NCBI RefSeq assembly: GCF_001570425.1
Contig: NZ_BCSX01000054.1
Span: 124,001 to 188,000, forward strand
Source: Mycolicibacterium brisbanense
GTDB taxonomy: Bacteria > Actinomycetota > Actinomycetes > Mycobacteriales > Mycobacteriaceae
DNA length: 64,000 nucleotides
Reading direction: 5' to 3'
A model generated the notes under the pieces. The model saw only the letters and a program-made list of their open reading frames with translations, had not been told where the DNA came from and did not search any database. Below, in pieces: positions 24,706 through 33,813 of this stretch. Made by a program: the position numbers and the translations under genes. The first letter of the stretch is position 1. Each line of letters starts with the position of its first letter.

Positions 24706-25563
24706 TCAGTGTAGTGGTTGGCGGGTTCCGGTGGCGGCTCGTCGTAGGGTGTCGGCTGCGGCGTGGTGGTCTCGTAGTCGGTAGGACTCGCCGTCGAGGT
24801 TGATGACCACTGAGCGGTGCAGGAGTCGGTCGAGCATGGCGGCGGCCACGGTGGTGTCGCCGAGGATTTCGCCCCAGGCGCCGACCCCGCGGTTGGTGGT
24901 GATCACGATGCTGGTCTTCAAATACCGTTGGGACACAACCTGAAACAGTGCCGACGCCGCCTCAGCAGGCAGAGGCAGGTAGCCCAGCTCATCGATCACC
25001 AGAAGGGTCGGTCCGGCGTAGAAGCGCATGGTGGTGGCCCAGCGTCCCTCGATCGCAGCCCGATGGCACCGGGCGGCCAGATCGGCGGCGGTGGTGAAGT
25101 AGGTGCGATACCCGGCATGGGCTGCAGCCCTTGCTAATCCGACTGACAGATGCGTCTTGCCTGTCCCCGGTGGGCCGATCAGTAGAACGTTGGTCGCCGA
25201 TTCGAGATAGCGGCAGGTTCCCAGTTCGTCGATCAGAGCGCGGTCGATGCCGGCGGCGGCATCGACATCGAAATCGGCGAGGGTGGCCGGGGTGGGCAGG
25301 CTGGCGAACCGTAGCCGACCCGCCAGCCGACGGGCGGTGCTGGCATCGACCTCCACAGCCAGCAGCCGCTCCAAGGCCACCGTGAGCGACAGACCCTCCG
25401 CGGTGGCCTGATCGAGCACCGATGGCAGTGCTTCGGCGGCAGCGGTGAGTTTGAGCTCGGCCAGGTGCGACCGCAGCTGCTGATAGCGGCTCGCCGCAGC
25501 CGCCGGCGTCGGGGCATCGGTGGTTCGGACGGTGGTTTTCGGGGTGCGGGCGGTGGGGGTCAT
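24706..25563 (-). CDS. istB: IS21-family helper ATPase IstB
   Basis: A 285-residue AAA+ protein: Walker A GPPGTGKTH, Walker B LLVIDELGYLPL, a sensor-type STN-like segment IVITTNRGVGAW and a C-terminal LLHRSVVINLDGESYRLR. Needed for IS21 transposition with IstA. Start overlaps the istA stop (ATGA at 25560-25563). N-terminal Pro/Thr-rich extension of about 25 residues. Confidence 0.95.
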   Translation of the reverse strand: MTPTARTPKTTVRTTDAPTPAAAASRYQQLRSHLAELKLTAAAEALPSVLDQATAEGLSLTVALERLLAVEVDASTARRLAGRLRFASLPTPATLADFDVDAAAGIDRALIDELGTCRYLESATNVLLIGPPGTGKTHLSVGLARAAAHAGYRTYFTTAADLAARCHRAAIEGRWATTMRFYAGPTLLVIDELGYLPLPAEAASALFQVVSQRYLKTSIVITTNRGVGAWGEILGDTTVAAAMLDRLLHRSVVINLDGESYRLRDHHAAADTLRRAATGTRQPLH

Positions 25564-26921
25564 TGCAGGGTCCTTTTCTGGGCGGCCCGCTCGTAGACGG
25601 ACAAATCGATGACAGTGGGATCAGTTGATGGCGTCGCAGATTCGGCCATATTGGCGGTGGTATCGCGGCGTGCAAGGAGTTCGGCGGCAGCGGTTCTGGC
25701 GGCCGGTCCAGGTGGTATGCGTTCCTTGCGGCGGTGCGGTTTGCCCGTGTTCGCGGTGGCCATTGCGGCGTTATCCAGGGCGATGACGTGGCCGCTGTCG
25801 CGGACCATCGCCCCCAACCCATCGGCAGCTATGCGGTGGCGCGCGATCACGATCCCGCTCGTGGTGGCGATATCGAGATACTCACCACCGACCGGGTGGC
25901 TGACCCTCACCTGCGCGGCAGCCAGCTCCGGAGGCACCGAGTACCGGTTGCCGCGGTAGGACACCAACGCTTGGCGCGAGGCGGTCCGGGTCTCCGACAC
26001 GATCACCGGATAGGCAGTGGGCGGCACCGGGTGCAGTGGTTCGGCCTTGGCGACCGCGGCCACCGAGGATCGCCCGTCGGCGGTGGCACGGATCCGGGTG
26101 TCGCCACGCAGCCGGGCGAAGCGATCCACGTCCGTCTGCGCCTGTTCGACCGTCAGTTCGTCAGCCAGGGTGCGCCACCAGCGTTGTGCAGCAGTGTGAT
26201 TGATCTTCTCCACAACGCCCTTGCGGTTCCCGCGCCGCGGCGGACAGATCGCCACCGAGACTCCGTAGTGCTTGGCGACCCCGGCGAACGAGGCGGTCAC
26301 CCGTCCTGAGCCTGGATCGCAGACGGTGGCCATCCGGTCGAACCGCCAAATGCGGGTCAGCCCGCCCAGACCACGCACGATGCGGTCGATGGCGGCCACG
26401 AGGTGCGGTTGGTCCGTCGACGGTGACAGCACTGCCCGCCACTTTCCCGAATGCGCCAGCGATCCGACCAGCAGGAAGGCTTTCTTGCCCCAGCCCCACG
26501 AAGCGGGTGGGTTGGGCAATTCCAGCCAGTCCCACTGGGTTTCCTCACCTGGTGGGTGCACGATGATGGCGTTGGGTCGGTCGGTGGCGGTGCGGCAGGC
26601 CTCACACGTCGGGCGCAGATTGCGAGCACGGATGTTGCGGGTCAGGCTCGGATAGGACAGCCCGAATCCCAGGTCTTCGAGCTCGTCGTAGAGGGTGCGT
26701 GCCCACAAGTGTGGATCATCAATCAGCCTCGCGGTGACGTAGTCGACGAACGGTACGAACGGATCAGGGCCGGGCCGGGCACGGACCCCGGGTTGGCCGT
26801 CACCGGCCAGGTACTTGCGGACCGTTTTGCGGTCGAAACCGGTGTGGCGGGCGATCGCTGAGATCGTCCAACCGCGTTTACGCAGGGCGTGTACTTCCAT
26901 GTCGTCCTCCCATGTGAGCAT
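25560..26921 (-). CDS. istA: IS21-family transposase IstA
   Basis: A 453-residue transposase: N-terminal HTH (ISAIARHTGFDRKTVRKYLAG), then an integrase-type DDE core (QWDWLELPNP with the first Asp, IWRFDRMATVCD, the Glu region RKGVVEKINHTA), then a beta-rich C-terminal domain (SYRGNRYSVPPE). Full length and apparently intact, so the element may be active. Confidence 0.94.
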   Translation of the reverse strand: MLTWEDDMEVHALRKRGWTISAIARHTGFDRKTVRKYLAGDGQPGVRARPGPDPFVPFVDYVTARLIDDPHLWARTLYDELEDLGFGLSYPSLTRNIRARNLRPTCEACRTATDRPNAIIVHPPGEETQWDWLELPNPPASWGWGKKAFLLVGSLAHSGKWRAVLSPSTDQPHLVAAIDRIVRGLGGLTRIWRFDRMATVCDPGSGRVTASFAGVAKHYGVSVAICPPRRGNRKGVVEKINHTAAQRWWRTLADELTVEQAQTDVDRFARLRGDTRIRATADGRSSVAAVAKAEPLHPVPPTAYPVIVSETRTASRQALVSYRGNRYSVPPELAAAQVRVSHPVGGEYLDIATTSGIVIARHRIAADGLGAMVRDSGHVIALDNAAMATANTGKPHRRKERIPPGPAARTAAAELLARRDTTANMAESATPSTDPTVIDLSVYERAAQKRTLQ

Positions 26922-27782
26922 GAGAAAGCGGGCCTCCTTCGACTGGAGCTACTGGCGTCAGACACCAGCAGCATCGAGGGAGGCCCGCCCTTCTCGGCGG
27001 AGCCACACAGGTGGGGATTTTCGATGAGCGTCAGTGGGGAATTTCAGTGAGCGCGGTCAGCGGCCAACGCCGCACTCTACCGGGTGCAGAAACGTGAACT
27101 CGACCGCGCGATCTACCAGGCTGCCACCGATAGTGGGCTGACTCACACGCAAATCAGCGACATCGTCGGCGTTTACTCGGTGCCGGCGGTGCAACGTATC
27201 TTGCGTCGGTTCACCGACGATCCTTCACAACTTGAACAGGCGCCTGCTGAGATCATCGACCGACACGTCGCAGGGCTGATCGATGGGGACGAGATGATGA
27301 ACCAGCTCTTGAATCGTCAGTACTCCTTCGGCGCCCCGGCATCCGTTGGAGGCGTTGCTACTGATGCGTACAAGGCGGGCAGTTGGGACGACATCGAAAT
27401 CGCCTTCTGCAAAGGACAGCTCGGTGAGGCCGAGTTCCGGCAACTCGCTACACGCCATTTGCGCAGGCGTGTGAGTGTGCCCGCGAGCCGGCGGCATGAA
27501 CCCTTGTCGTGACAGAGACTGCAACGCCGAATTGCAAACAGTCACCCGCGCCGAATTCACATCTCGACAGGAGCTGAACTGCTCCATGCAGGCGATGCGA
27601 TAGCGCTAGTAAGCATTCTTGTGGTCCGGCCGACTAGGCGTTTCGGCTGCCGATGGGCAGATCGCGCGGCCTGGTACTGCGATCTTCTGAGTCCATGTTA
27701 GGTCGACGTCTTATCGTCACTTTCGGTGTGCGTTCGCAAGGCTGAAAACGCGGTCTTCGCACGCCAGAGGGCTGCGCCGCCG

Positions 27783-28904
27783 ATGAGAGAACTCCTAGAG
27801 GTCGTGCACGACCCTGACGTTGCGTTCAACCCCTTTTACGGCCCCGCCCCCGAGCATGACTGCCCATGTGGTTCAGGGCTGCAAGCTCAGCACTGCCATC
27901 GAGCCACCGACGACACATGGGTCGCAGAACGTCCGCCAGCTCTCATCACTGGGCCGCGCACCGAGTACGGCAACCCTGGCTGCTACGCCCGCAGCAGCCA
28001 GGACTGCGATGAGCAACTCACCCGCGAGCATTGGATCAGCGACGACCTGCTTGAACGCGTATCCAACGACAAGAAAGTTATCGCCGTCGAAGGTGCGGCC
28101 TGGCAAGGAAAAACGCCGAAACGGAAAACCATCGGTATCAACTCGATGTCATCGAAGATCCTGTGCAGTCGACACAACCGGGCCCTGTCGCCTCTGGACA
28201 AGGTCGCGGCGGAATTCTTCACCCACCTGCGAGACGATCTGCTCGACATGAACTGGCATACCGGAATGCCGCCGCATTTCCCAAACGGCTTCACACTGAT
28301 CAGCGGACCGTACTTTGAACTGTGGCTACTCAAAGTTCTCTGGGGAGCGATCGAGTCCGGCGCCCTCACGGTCAACGGGCACGTCGCCTACCGATTTCGT
28401 CTCGGGGTGACCACCGCGACACTGACCGAAATCCTATGGCGGGGAGCCCAATGGCCGAAGCACCGGGGCATGTATGTGATGCTCGACCGAGACGCGGACT
28501 ACTGGATCAAAGGGAACTCGGTGCGGGTACGACCGGCAAACGTTGAAAGCGAGATTCTTGGCGGTTACATCCAGATCGGCGGCTTCGAATACAACATCTC
28601 CTTCGAATCACCACCAGTCAGAAAGATTTACCGGCCCGCAGCTATCAGCTTCCAACGACGCGGCTTCAACAACTGCTGGAAGATGGCGGCTTTCGCCTGG
28701 CCGGAACTAGGGCACGAAATGGTCAATGCCTTCAGTCAACGCGCACCAGGGGAGGATCCGTCCGTCCCGCCGACTCGGAGGGCGGCAAGCCTGCGAGACA
28801 AGATCATGCCAGGCTCAGTCAACGTCACCAGTGGCGCAACCCCAGAGCAGCGGACCGTTGAACCTAACCAAGAAGAAGCGAGATTCACAGGTGACCAACG
28901 CTGA
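27783..28904 (+). CDS. SEC-C motif protein with HNH-like Cys/His cluster
   Basis: A 373-residue protein from ATG 27783 (a GTG at 27726 would add 19 residues). Residues 27-39 are a SEC-C zinc motif (CPCGSG-x4-CH). C67 and C75, the EH at 82-83 in REHWIS, then C128-x2-H131-N132 with D139 form an HNH/His-Me-finger-like arrangement. The remaining 230 residues are a mixed alpha/beta domain of no known family. Overlaps the HEPN gene by 14 bases, so the two work as a unit. Nuclease activity is inferred from the residue pattern only. Confidence 0.68.
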   Translation: MRELLEVVHDPDVAFNPFYGPAPEHDCPCGSGLQAQHCHRATDDTWVAERPPALITGPRTEYGNPGCYARSSQDCDEQLTREHWISDDLLERVSNDKKVIAVEGAAWQGKTPKRKTIGINSMSSKILCSRHNRALSPLDKVAAEFFTHLRDDLLDMNWHTGMPPHFPNGFTLISGPYFELWLLKVLWGAIESGALTVNGHVAYRFRLGVTTATLTEILWRGAQWPKHRGMYVMLDRDADYWIKGNSVRVRPANVESEILGGYIQIGGFEYNISFESPPVRKIYRPAAISFQRRGFNNCWKMAAFAWPELGHEMVNAFSQRAPGEDPSVPPTRRAASLRDKIMPGSVNVTSGATPEQRTVEPNQEEARFTGDQR

Positions 28905-30339
28905 ATTCCCTTCCAAGACAGCTCAATCACTAGGTAAATTCTGGTTGCCCGATGCCGACGATTCTCCGGTGTCGGGGATGCTCAGCGTCGATGGCACTGA
29001 TGTTCGCCTAGAGGTCAGCCCGGAGATCACGCCAATGTTCTTGATCAGGAACACCGGGCCAGGTAAGGCGGCCGTGAAGCTCAGCGATCAACCTGACGAC
29101 ATGGTCGTCCTCGGTTCGATCCCGATGAAACCGCGAAAGGTCACCCTCTGGGACGCACAAACCACGCACCAAACACAACTGGCCGGCCTATTCTTTGCCG
29201 GCAAAAACGCCGGTCCGTCTAGACAAGGGCTCAAAGCCACGTGGTGTGTCGCGGGCCAACATCTGCCCGATCCAGACACGCCCCTTTGCGGTGTTCGGCC
29301 CGATGTCACAAACCTCGCCGAGTGGGCCAGACTTCCCGCACTCGCTACCACGGTCTATCCGCGTGACCCGCTCAAGCTCGACTGGCACATGAATGTACGA
29401 AACAAATCACTTGATGCCGAACTCGCCAATGGCGCAGGCTATCTCACCCTCGCACCATCAGCACGGCACAGTCCTCCTGACTTGCGCGGGCTCCATGTCA
29501 CCACGACCAGTCAGCTCGAGATCGAGCTCTTTCAGGGTTGGAGCCTTCCGGACATCGCAATGAGAGTCCTGCGCCCCCTCGCCGACCTCATGACGCTGTT
29601 GTCCGGCAAGCCGTGCGTCATACGGTCGCTGGACGTTTGGGCCGATACCTGGTGCTCGGTACACGGCTACCAGATCGATCCGGCCGGCCCCGAGACCGCC
29701 GGCGAACTGCTATTCACCCGACCGCACGTCGGACTCGAGTTCCTTCCGCGATGGTTCGATCTACACCAACGCACGACACCCGTGCCTCAGATCCTTGCCG
29801 CCGTCATCCGAAACGAATATCCGACTGTAGAAGCAGATGCGCTGTCTCTGGCGACCGCTGTAGAGGCTCTGCACCGGACACTCGATCCAGATGCACGACG
29901 ATTCAGCGTCGAGCAGATCGACAACTCGCTGGAGGCGGTTGAAGCTTCGAACATGCCGACAGAGGTCTCTCAATCTCTTTCAACAGCTCTACGCCAGTAC
30001 TGGCACGAATACAGCTATCCCCAACGAGTCAAAGCTCTCGCTGAGCCGGTCGCTGAAGCTGTCCCCGCCTGCATCGGACGCTTGAGCCGTTGGAAAGAGC
30101 AGGTCGTCAACCAACGCATCGCTCTGGCGCACGGTCTCGGGCAGAACGGGCTCAGCGTCGACCAGATCCGCCGCATGCACGCACTGAACCAGTCGCTGCA
30201 CTGGATGCTGACGCTTCGCCTCTTCATGGAGGCCGGAATCGATGGTTCGATCCTCGCAAAGACAACTGAAGATTCAGAGCGATTCAACGATCAATGCCAC
30301 AACTGGCGTCACTCATGGCCAAAGGTGTTTTCCGCGTGA
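28891..30339 (+). CDS. ApeA-like HEPN RNase, candidate phage-defence effector
   Basis: A 482-residue protein. The N-terminal half resembles the ApeA N-terminal domain (SGMLSVDGTDVRLEV and VTLWDAQ). The C-terminal half is helical and ends with a HEPN-type motif R409-x4-H414 in QRIALAHG followed by two helices. ApeA proteins act as abortive-infection anticodon nucleases. GTG 28891 was chosen because the frame upstream lies inside the previous gene. The gene ends 12 bases before the convergent carrier gene. The pairing with a SEC-C/HNH-like partner differs from single-gene ApeA. Confidence 0.72.
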   Translation: MTNAEFPSKTAQSLGKFWLPDADDSPVSGMLSVDGTDVRLEVSPEITPMFLIRNTGPGKAAVKLSDQPDDMVVLGSIPMKPRKVTLWDAQTTHQTQLAGLFFAGKNAGPSRQGLKATWCVAGQHLPDPDTPLCGVRPDVTNLAEWARLPALATTVYPRDPLKLDWHMNVRNKSLDAELANGAGYLTLAPSARHSPPDLRGLHVTTTSQLEIELFQGWSLPDIAMRVLRPLADLMTLLSGKPCVIRSLDVWADTWCSVHGYQIDPAGPETAGELLFTRPHVGLEFLPRWFDLHQRTTPVPQILAAVIRNEYPTVEADALSLATAVEALHRTLDPDARRFSVEQIDNSLEAVEASNMPTEVSQSLSTALRQYWHEYSYPQRVKALAEPVAEAVPACIGRLSRWKEQVVNQRIALAHGLGQNGLSVDQIRRMHALNQSLHWMLTLRLFMEAGIDGSILAKTTEDSERFNDQCHNWRHSWPKVFSA

Positions 30340-30351
30340 GAATGCCAGACA

Positions 30352-31356
30352 CTACCCATCCGCGGGATGAGTGAGAATCAGCTTTGGGACGACGCGAACG
30401 TAGATGATCATGCCGAGCAGTTCGACGAGAGTTTGGGTGACCACGATGGCGGGGGTGGTCGCGTAGGCGGCTGGTAGTGCCAGTGCTAGCGGGAGTACGA
30501 CCAGGGAGTTGCGGGTGGCGCCGCTGAAGATCAGGGCCCGACCACGTCCGCTGTCGAACCGGAGCAGTCGCACCACTGCCAACCCGAGCAGCGCCATGAT
30601 GAGCAGGAACGCGGCGTAGATCGGGACCACTTTGAGAACTTGGTCGACCTGGTGGCTGATCTTGGGGAATTGGCTGGCGACCACCACGAACAGCGTGGCT
30701 GTCATCAGTGGCACCATCGCCGCGGCCATCGCCGAGGAGATCACTTGTCCGCTGCGGTGGCGCATTGCAAGCCCTTCGGTGGCCCAGGCCAACAGCAGGG
30801 GCGCCACGATGAGGATGAGGAAGGCTTCCAGGAAGGGGCCGACGTCGACGATGTCGGCGAGTTCGGGACCGACGAACAGCCACAACAGCAGCGGCAATGC
30901 AAGCATCTGGATCAGCATGAGCAGCGGCGCGGCGGCCAGCAGGCGTTGGTTGTCGCCGCCTGCTAGGCCGCAGAACACGATGACGTAGTCGATGCACGGT
31001 GTCAGCAAGGTCAGCAGCACACCCAGCAGCACCGCTTGGGGCATGGACACAAAGGTGGTCAGGGCGGCGACCACAAGTGGCACCACGATGAAGTTGACGC
31101 CCAGGACCGCGGCTAGAAACCGGACTTCACGAAACGCCGCGGTCAGTTTGGTGAACGGAACCTGCAGAAACGTCGCGTACAGCAGGGCGCCGAGTACCGG
31201 GTAGATGGCGGCCTCCCACGCATGCTCGCCGGCGGGCCAGGCTGCCCCGACTGCAGCCCCGGCGGCCAGCCCGGCCAGGTAGATGGGGATCTGGTGGCGT
31301 TCGAGCCACTCGGTCAGCGGTGACGACAAGACGTTACGTCCTTCCTCAGCATGCAC
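30352..31356 (-). CDS. ACR3/BASS-family metalloid carrier
   Basis: A 334-residue membrane protein with about ten hydrophobic segments of the bile-acid:sodium-symporter/ACR3 superfamily: LTPCIDYVIVFCGLAGGD (conserved Pro-Cys) and SGATRNSLVVLPLALALP. It is only distantly like the acr3 at 2-727. A TTG at 31329 with GGAAGG upstream is an alternative start. It closes the minus-strand series after the ferredoxin gene, 45 bases on. Probably an As(III)/Sb(III) exporter by family. Confidence 0.82.
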   Translation of the reverse strand: MHAEEGRNVLSSPLTEWLERHQIPIYLAGLAAGAAVGAAWPAGEHAWEAAIYPVLGALLYATFLQVPFTKLTAAFREVRFLAAVLGVNFIVVPLVVAALTTFVSMPQAVLLGVLLTLLTPCIDYVIVFCGLAGGDNQRLLAAAPLLMLIQMLALPLLLWLFVGPELADIVDVGPFLEAFLILIVAPLLLAWATEGLAMRHRSGQVISSAMAAAMVPLMTATLFVVVASQFPKISHQVDQVLKVVPIYAAFLLIMALLGLAVVRLLRFDSGRGRALIFSGATRNSLVVLPLALALPAAYATTPAIVVTQTLVELLGMIIYVRVVPKLILTHPADG

Positions 31357-31401
31357 CGGGCACGGGAGATAGCCGGCACCACGCTGGATCTGTTGCGGTG
31401 G

Positions 31402-31722
31402 TTAGGTATTGGTGGCAGGCAGCGCCGCTACCATCGGGTGGTCGAAGGCCTGGGCGCCGGTCTTGGTAGCGCCGCCGGGTGAGCCGAGGTCGGCGAAGAA
31501 TTCGGCGCTGATCGTGGCGTAATGGGCCCAGTGGTCGGGCAGGTCGTCTTCGTAGAAGATGGCCTCGGCCGGGCAGACAGGTTCACATGCCCCGCAGTCC
31601 ACACATTCGTCGGGGTGGATGTAGAGCATCCGGGTGCCCTCGTAGATGCAGTCGACCGGACATTCTTCGATGCAAGCTTTATCTTTGACATCCACACACG
31701 GTGCGGCGATAACGTAGATCAC
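31402..31722 (-). CDS. fdxA: Seven-iron ferredoxin (FdxA type)
   Basis: A 106-residue ferredoxin. It begins VIYVIAAPCVDVKDKACIEE as FdxA proteins do, with the CPVDCIYEG and CVDCGACEPVCP cluster motifs for the 3Fe-4S and 4Fe-4S centres. GTG 31722 with AGGAA upstream was chosen; it overlaps the merR stop as GTGA. Electron donor; partner not apparent, perhaps a metal-responsive reductase elsewhere. Confidence 0.9.
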   Translation of the reverse strand: MIYVIAAPCVDVKDKACIEECPVDCIYEGTRMLYIHPDECVDCGACEPVCPAEAIFYEDDLPDHWAHYATISAEFFADLGSPGGATKTGAQAFDHPMVAALPATNT

Positions 31723-32147
31723 CGATGTTCCTGTCGCGCGGGTGATTTCAGGAAACTGCAAGATGCGTCGCATGGGGTGGCGCGGTCGGGCAGGGCATCG
31801 AGGTGATCGAGCGCGTCGGTGAGGACATCGGCGAAGGCACGCAGCTCGCCGATCCGGGAAGTGACTTCGTCGAGCCGTGCGGTCATCATCGGGCGCAGCC
31901 GGGTCCGCACATCAACACACGCGCCCTGATCCCACACCGTGAGTAGCTCGCCGATTTCCTCCAACGGCAGGCCGACCCGTTTGGCGGCGCGGATGAACGC
32001 CAACCGCTCGACGGTGGCCTCGTCATAGATCCGGTACCCAGAATCAGTGCGCTGCGCCGCCAACAGACCCAGCGTCTCGTAAAACCGCAGCGTGCTGGCT
32101 GGCACGCCGCTGCGCTTTGCGAGCTGAGAGATCCGCATCCGACTCAC
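31719..32147 (-). CDS. MerR-family metal-responsive regulator 1
   Basis: A 142-residue MerR protein: HTH RISQLAKRSGVPASTLRFYETLGLL, coiled coil near 85-115, and Cys residues C77, C126 and C130 (GACVDV and PCDASC) suited to a soft-metal site. Likely GTG start, 8 bases after a -10 element. Its promoter has a 19-base spacer. First gene of a group with fdxA and the ACR3-like carrier. Metal not predictable; the Cys spacing differs from the mercury MerR at 35456. Confidence 0.88.
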   Translation of the reverse strand: MSRMRISQLAKRSGVPASTLRFYETLGLLAAQRTDSGYRIYDEATVERLAFIRAAKRVGLPLEEIGELLTVWDQGACVDVRTRLRPMMTARLDEVTSRIGELRAFADVLTDALDHLDALPDRATPCDASCSFLKSPARQEHR

Positions 32148-32155
32148 AGCGGGCA

Positions 32156-32186
32156 GCCTAAACCTTCAACCCCACTACAGGGCCAA
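32156..32186 (-). promoter_or_regulatory. MerR-type promoter with 19-bp spacer
   Basis: On the minus strand: -35 TTGGCC (32186-32181), 19-base spacer, -10 TTAGGC (32161-32156), then 8 bases to GTG 32147. The overlong spacer is the hallmark of promoters untwisted by MerR proteins. Confidence 0.65.
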
Positions 32187-32202
32187 GCCCCATGAACAAG
32201 CA

Positions 32203-33108
32203 CTACTGGCTGGTGGCGGAGTGGTCAGCCGAGTCGTTGGTGAGTGATCGGCGACGGCGACAGGCTCTGCCGACAAGGACAGCCGTGCCCGCGGTCACCA
32301 GGATGACGGCCAGAATGCCGGCGAGAGCGGGGGGACCGGCCGAGCCGATTAGCGATGCGATGGTGGCTTGGATTCGGGCGGCGGCGTTGATGATCGGATC
32401 ATTGACCCGCGCGCCGGCGAAGATCCGCAGCTCATAGATGCCGTACCAGCTGACATAGCCGCCGGCCAGTAGCAGCAAGGTGCCGGCGGCCCGTGCGGCA
32501 TAGGGCAGGAGTCGGCGCAGCCGCTGGGTGGCCGACTGGCGGGCCAGCGCGACGCTGATCGAGGCCACCCCGACCACCAGGCCCATCCCGATCGCGTAGG
32601 CACCGTACGCACCGATCCCGGCGGGGATGTTGCCGGAGGTGAATGTTGTGGCGGTCACTACGAGAAACGGGCCGATCGTGCAGCCCAGCGACGCCACCGC
32701 ATACACCACCCCATAGAGCGCCATTGGGCCCAGGCCCGCGGCCGGATTGAACGCAGATCCAGGTTTCGGCAACGGTAGCGTCAGCTCCCGGCCGGTGACC
32801 ATCAGCAGACCCATCACCGCCAGCCCGACCCCGATCACCACGGTCAGTGCCGGCGCCCATCGCTGCAGGGTCGCCGCGACCGGGGACAAAACCAGCCCAG
32901 CGGTGACAAACGTGGCCAGAAACCCGGTCGTCATCGCCGCCGTCGCCGCCAGAGCGCGACGTACTGCGACCAAAGCACTCCCCAGTCCCAACGGCGGCTG
33001 GTCACCGGCGATGAACAACGCCAAATACGCAGGCAGCATGGCGAATCCGCACGGATTGACCGCAGCCAGCGCACCGGCCGCCAACGCGAAACCCAGAGTA
33101 TCCATCAC
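32203..33108 (-). CDS. ccdA: CcdA/DsbD-type membrane thiol transporter
   Basis: A 301-residue protein with about seven membrane segments; the redox Cys pair lies in NPCGF (TM1) and LGCTIGP (TM4) as in CcdA. It passes reducing power across the membrane to extracytoplasmic thioredoxin-like proteins. It starts 4 bases after the TlpA-like lipoprotein gene, its likely electron acceptor. A C-terminal extension with one more hydrophobic segment and a basic tail is present. Confidence 0.88.
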   Translation of the reverse strand: MMDTLGFALAAGALAAVNPCGFAMLPAYLALFIAGDQPPLGLGSALVAVRRALAATAAMTTGFLATFVTAGLVLSPVAATLQRWAPALTVVIGVGLAVMGLLMVTGRELTLPLPKPGSAFNPAAGLGPMALYGVVYAVASLGCTIGPFLVVTATTFTSGNIPAGIGAYGAYAIGMGLVVGVASISVALARQSATQRLRRLLPYAARAAGTLLLLAGGYVSWYGIYELRIFAGARVNDPIINAAARIQATIASLIGSAGPPALAGILAVILVTAGTAVLVGRACRRRRSLTNDSADHSATSQ

Positions 33109-33112
33109 CGAC

Positions 33113-33673
33113 CTAGGAGCTACTCAGCGCATCGACACGGGCCGCGAGCTCGTCTTCGCCCAGCGAGCCGCGCACCACCGTCACCGCCCCGGTGTGATCG
33201 ATGAAGGCGTACGCGGGTTGCTGGACCACCCCGAAGCGCTGCCACACCGTCCCGTCGGTGTCGACGATATGAGCGAACCCGCCCACCCCGGTGGCGTCGA
33301 TGAACGAGCGCATACCGGCGTTGTCGCCGCGGCCGGCCACCCCCATTACCACGACCTTGTCGCCGGTGGCCTTCTGCACCGCGGCCACATGCGGGGCCTC
33401 GCGGCGACATTCCCCGCACCACGGCGCCCAGAACCACAACACCGCGTCCTTGCCCGCCAACGACGACCCCTCGAAGCTGATCCCGTCGACCAGCGCGCTG
33501 GTGAACCTCAGCTGCTCGGGCACCGCCCGCCCGACCGCATCGGGCTGCATCCCCGAGGGTGCCGCCGACGTCACCGCGGCCTGCGACTGTGCCTGCTGGG
33601 CGCCGCTGCCGGCGCACCCCGCCAACGCGACGGCGACGGCCGCCGCTACCGCAATGCACCCTGACACGCGCAT
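33113..33673 (-). CDS. TlpA/DsbE-like thioredoxin-fold lipoprotein
   Basis: A 186-residue lipoprotein: signal peptide with lipobox ALAGC near residue 20, then a thioredoxin fold with WFWAPWCGEC active site and the cis-Pro segment QQPAYAFID. Similar to mycobacterial DsbF/MPT53-type proteins. ATG 33673 was preferred over longer readings because the signal peptide starts there. Operon with ccdA; together they form an extracytoplasmic thiol-redox pair, here inside a metal-resistance block. Confidence 0.88.
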   Translation of the reverse strand: MRVSGCIAVAAAVAVALAGCAGSGAQQAQSQAAVTSAAPSGMQPDAVGRAVPEQLRFTSALVDGISFEGSSLAGKDAVLWFWAPWCGECRREAPHVAAVQKATGDKVVVMGVAGRGDNAGMRSFIDATGVGGFAHIVDTDGTVWQRFGVVQQPAYAFIDHTGAVTVVRGSLGEDELAARVDALSSS

Positions 33674-33813
33674 GACAAACCTCCACACCGTTTGGGCGGG
33701 CATACTCCCGCACAGAATTGACTGACCGGATAACACAAATCCGGTTGCGGCCCAACCACACTCGGTCGGGCCGAGGGCCGAGGGCCGAGGAACCTACCTC
33801 AAGCCTCGCAGTC

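Larger units (their letters stand above)
24644..27059 (-). mobile_element. IS21-family insertion sequence (about 2.4 kb)
   Basis: Carries istB and istA on the minus strand. The ends are inverted: left TGATCGCGCTC at 24644 and right (reversed) TGACCGCGCTC ending at 27059. Each end has two inner copies of a GAAAATCCCCA/GAAATTCCCCA motif (24658-24668 and 24681-24697; 27006-27022 and 27032-27045, inverted), the multiple terminal repeats typical of IS21. The flanks carry a 4-base direct repeat GCGG (24640-24643 and 27060-27063). Exact ends are inferred from these repeats. Confidence 0.85.
24613..27512 (+). pseudogene. HTH-like gene interrupted by the IS21-family element
   Basis: The gene starts at ATG 24613 inside the RHH gene's end, is cut at 24643 by the insertion, and resumes at 27064, running to 27512. 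Joining 24643 to 27064 (removing the element and one GCGG copy) gives one continuous frame starting MSETALTRLAANAALYRV and continuing through the 142 residues readable from GTG 27084. The product, about 159 residues, has an HTH-like segment (LTHTQISDIVGVYSVPAVQRILRRF) and an acidic C-terminal part (AYKAGSWDDIEIAFCKGQLGE). The downstream part may still be made from 27084. Family not recognised. Confidence 0.75.
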
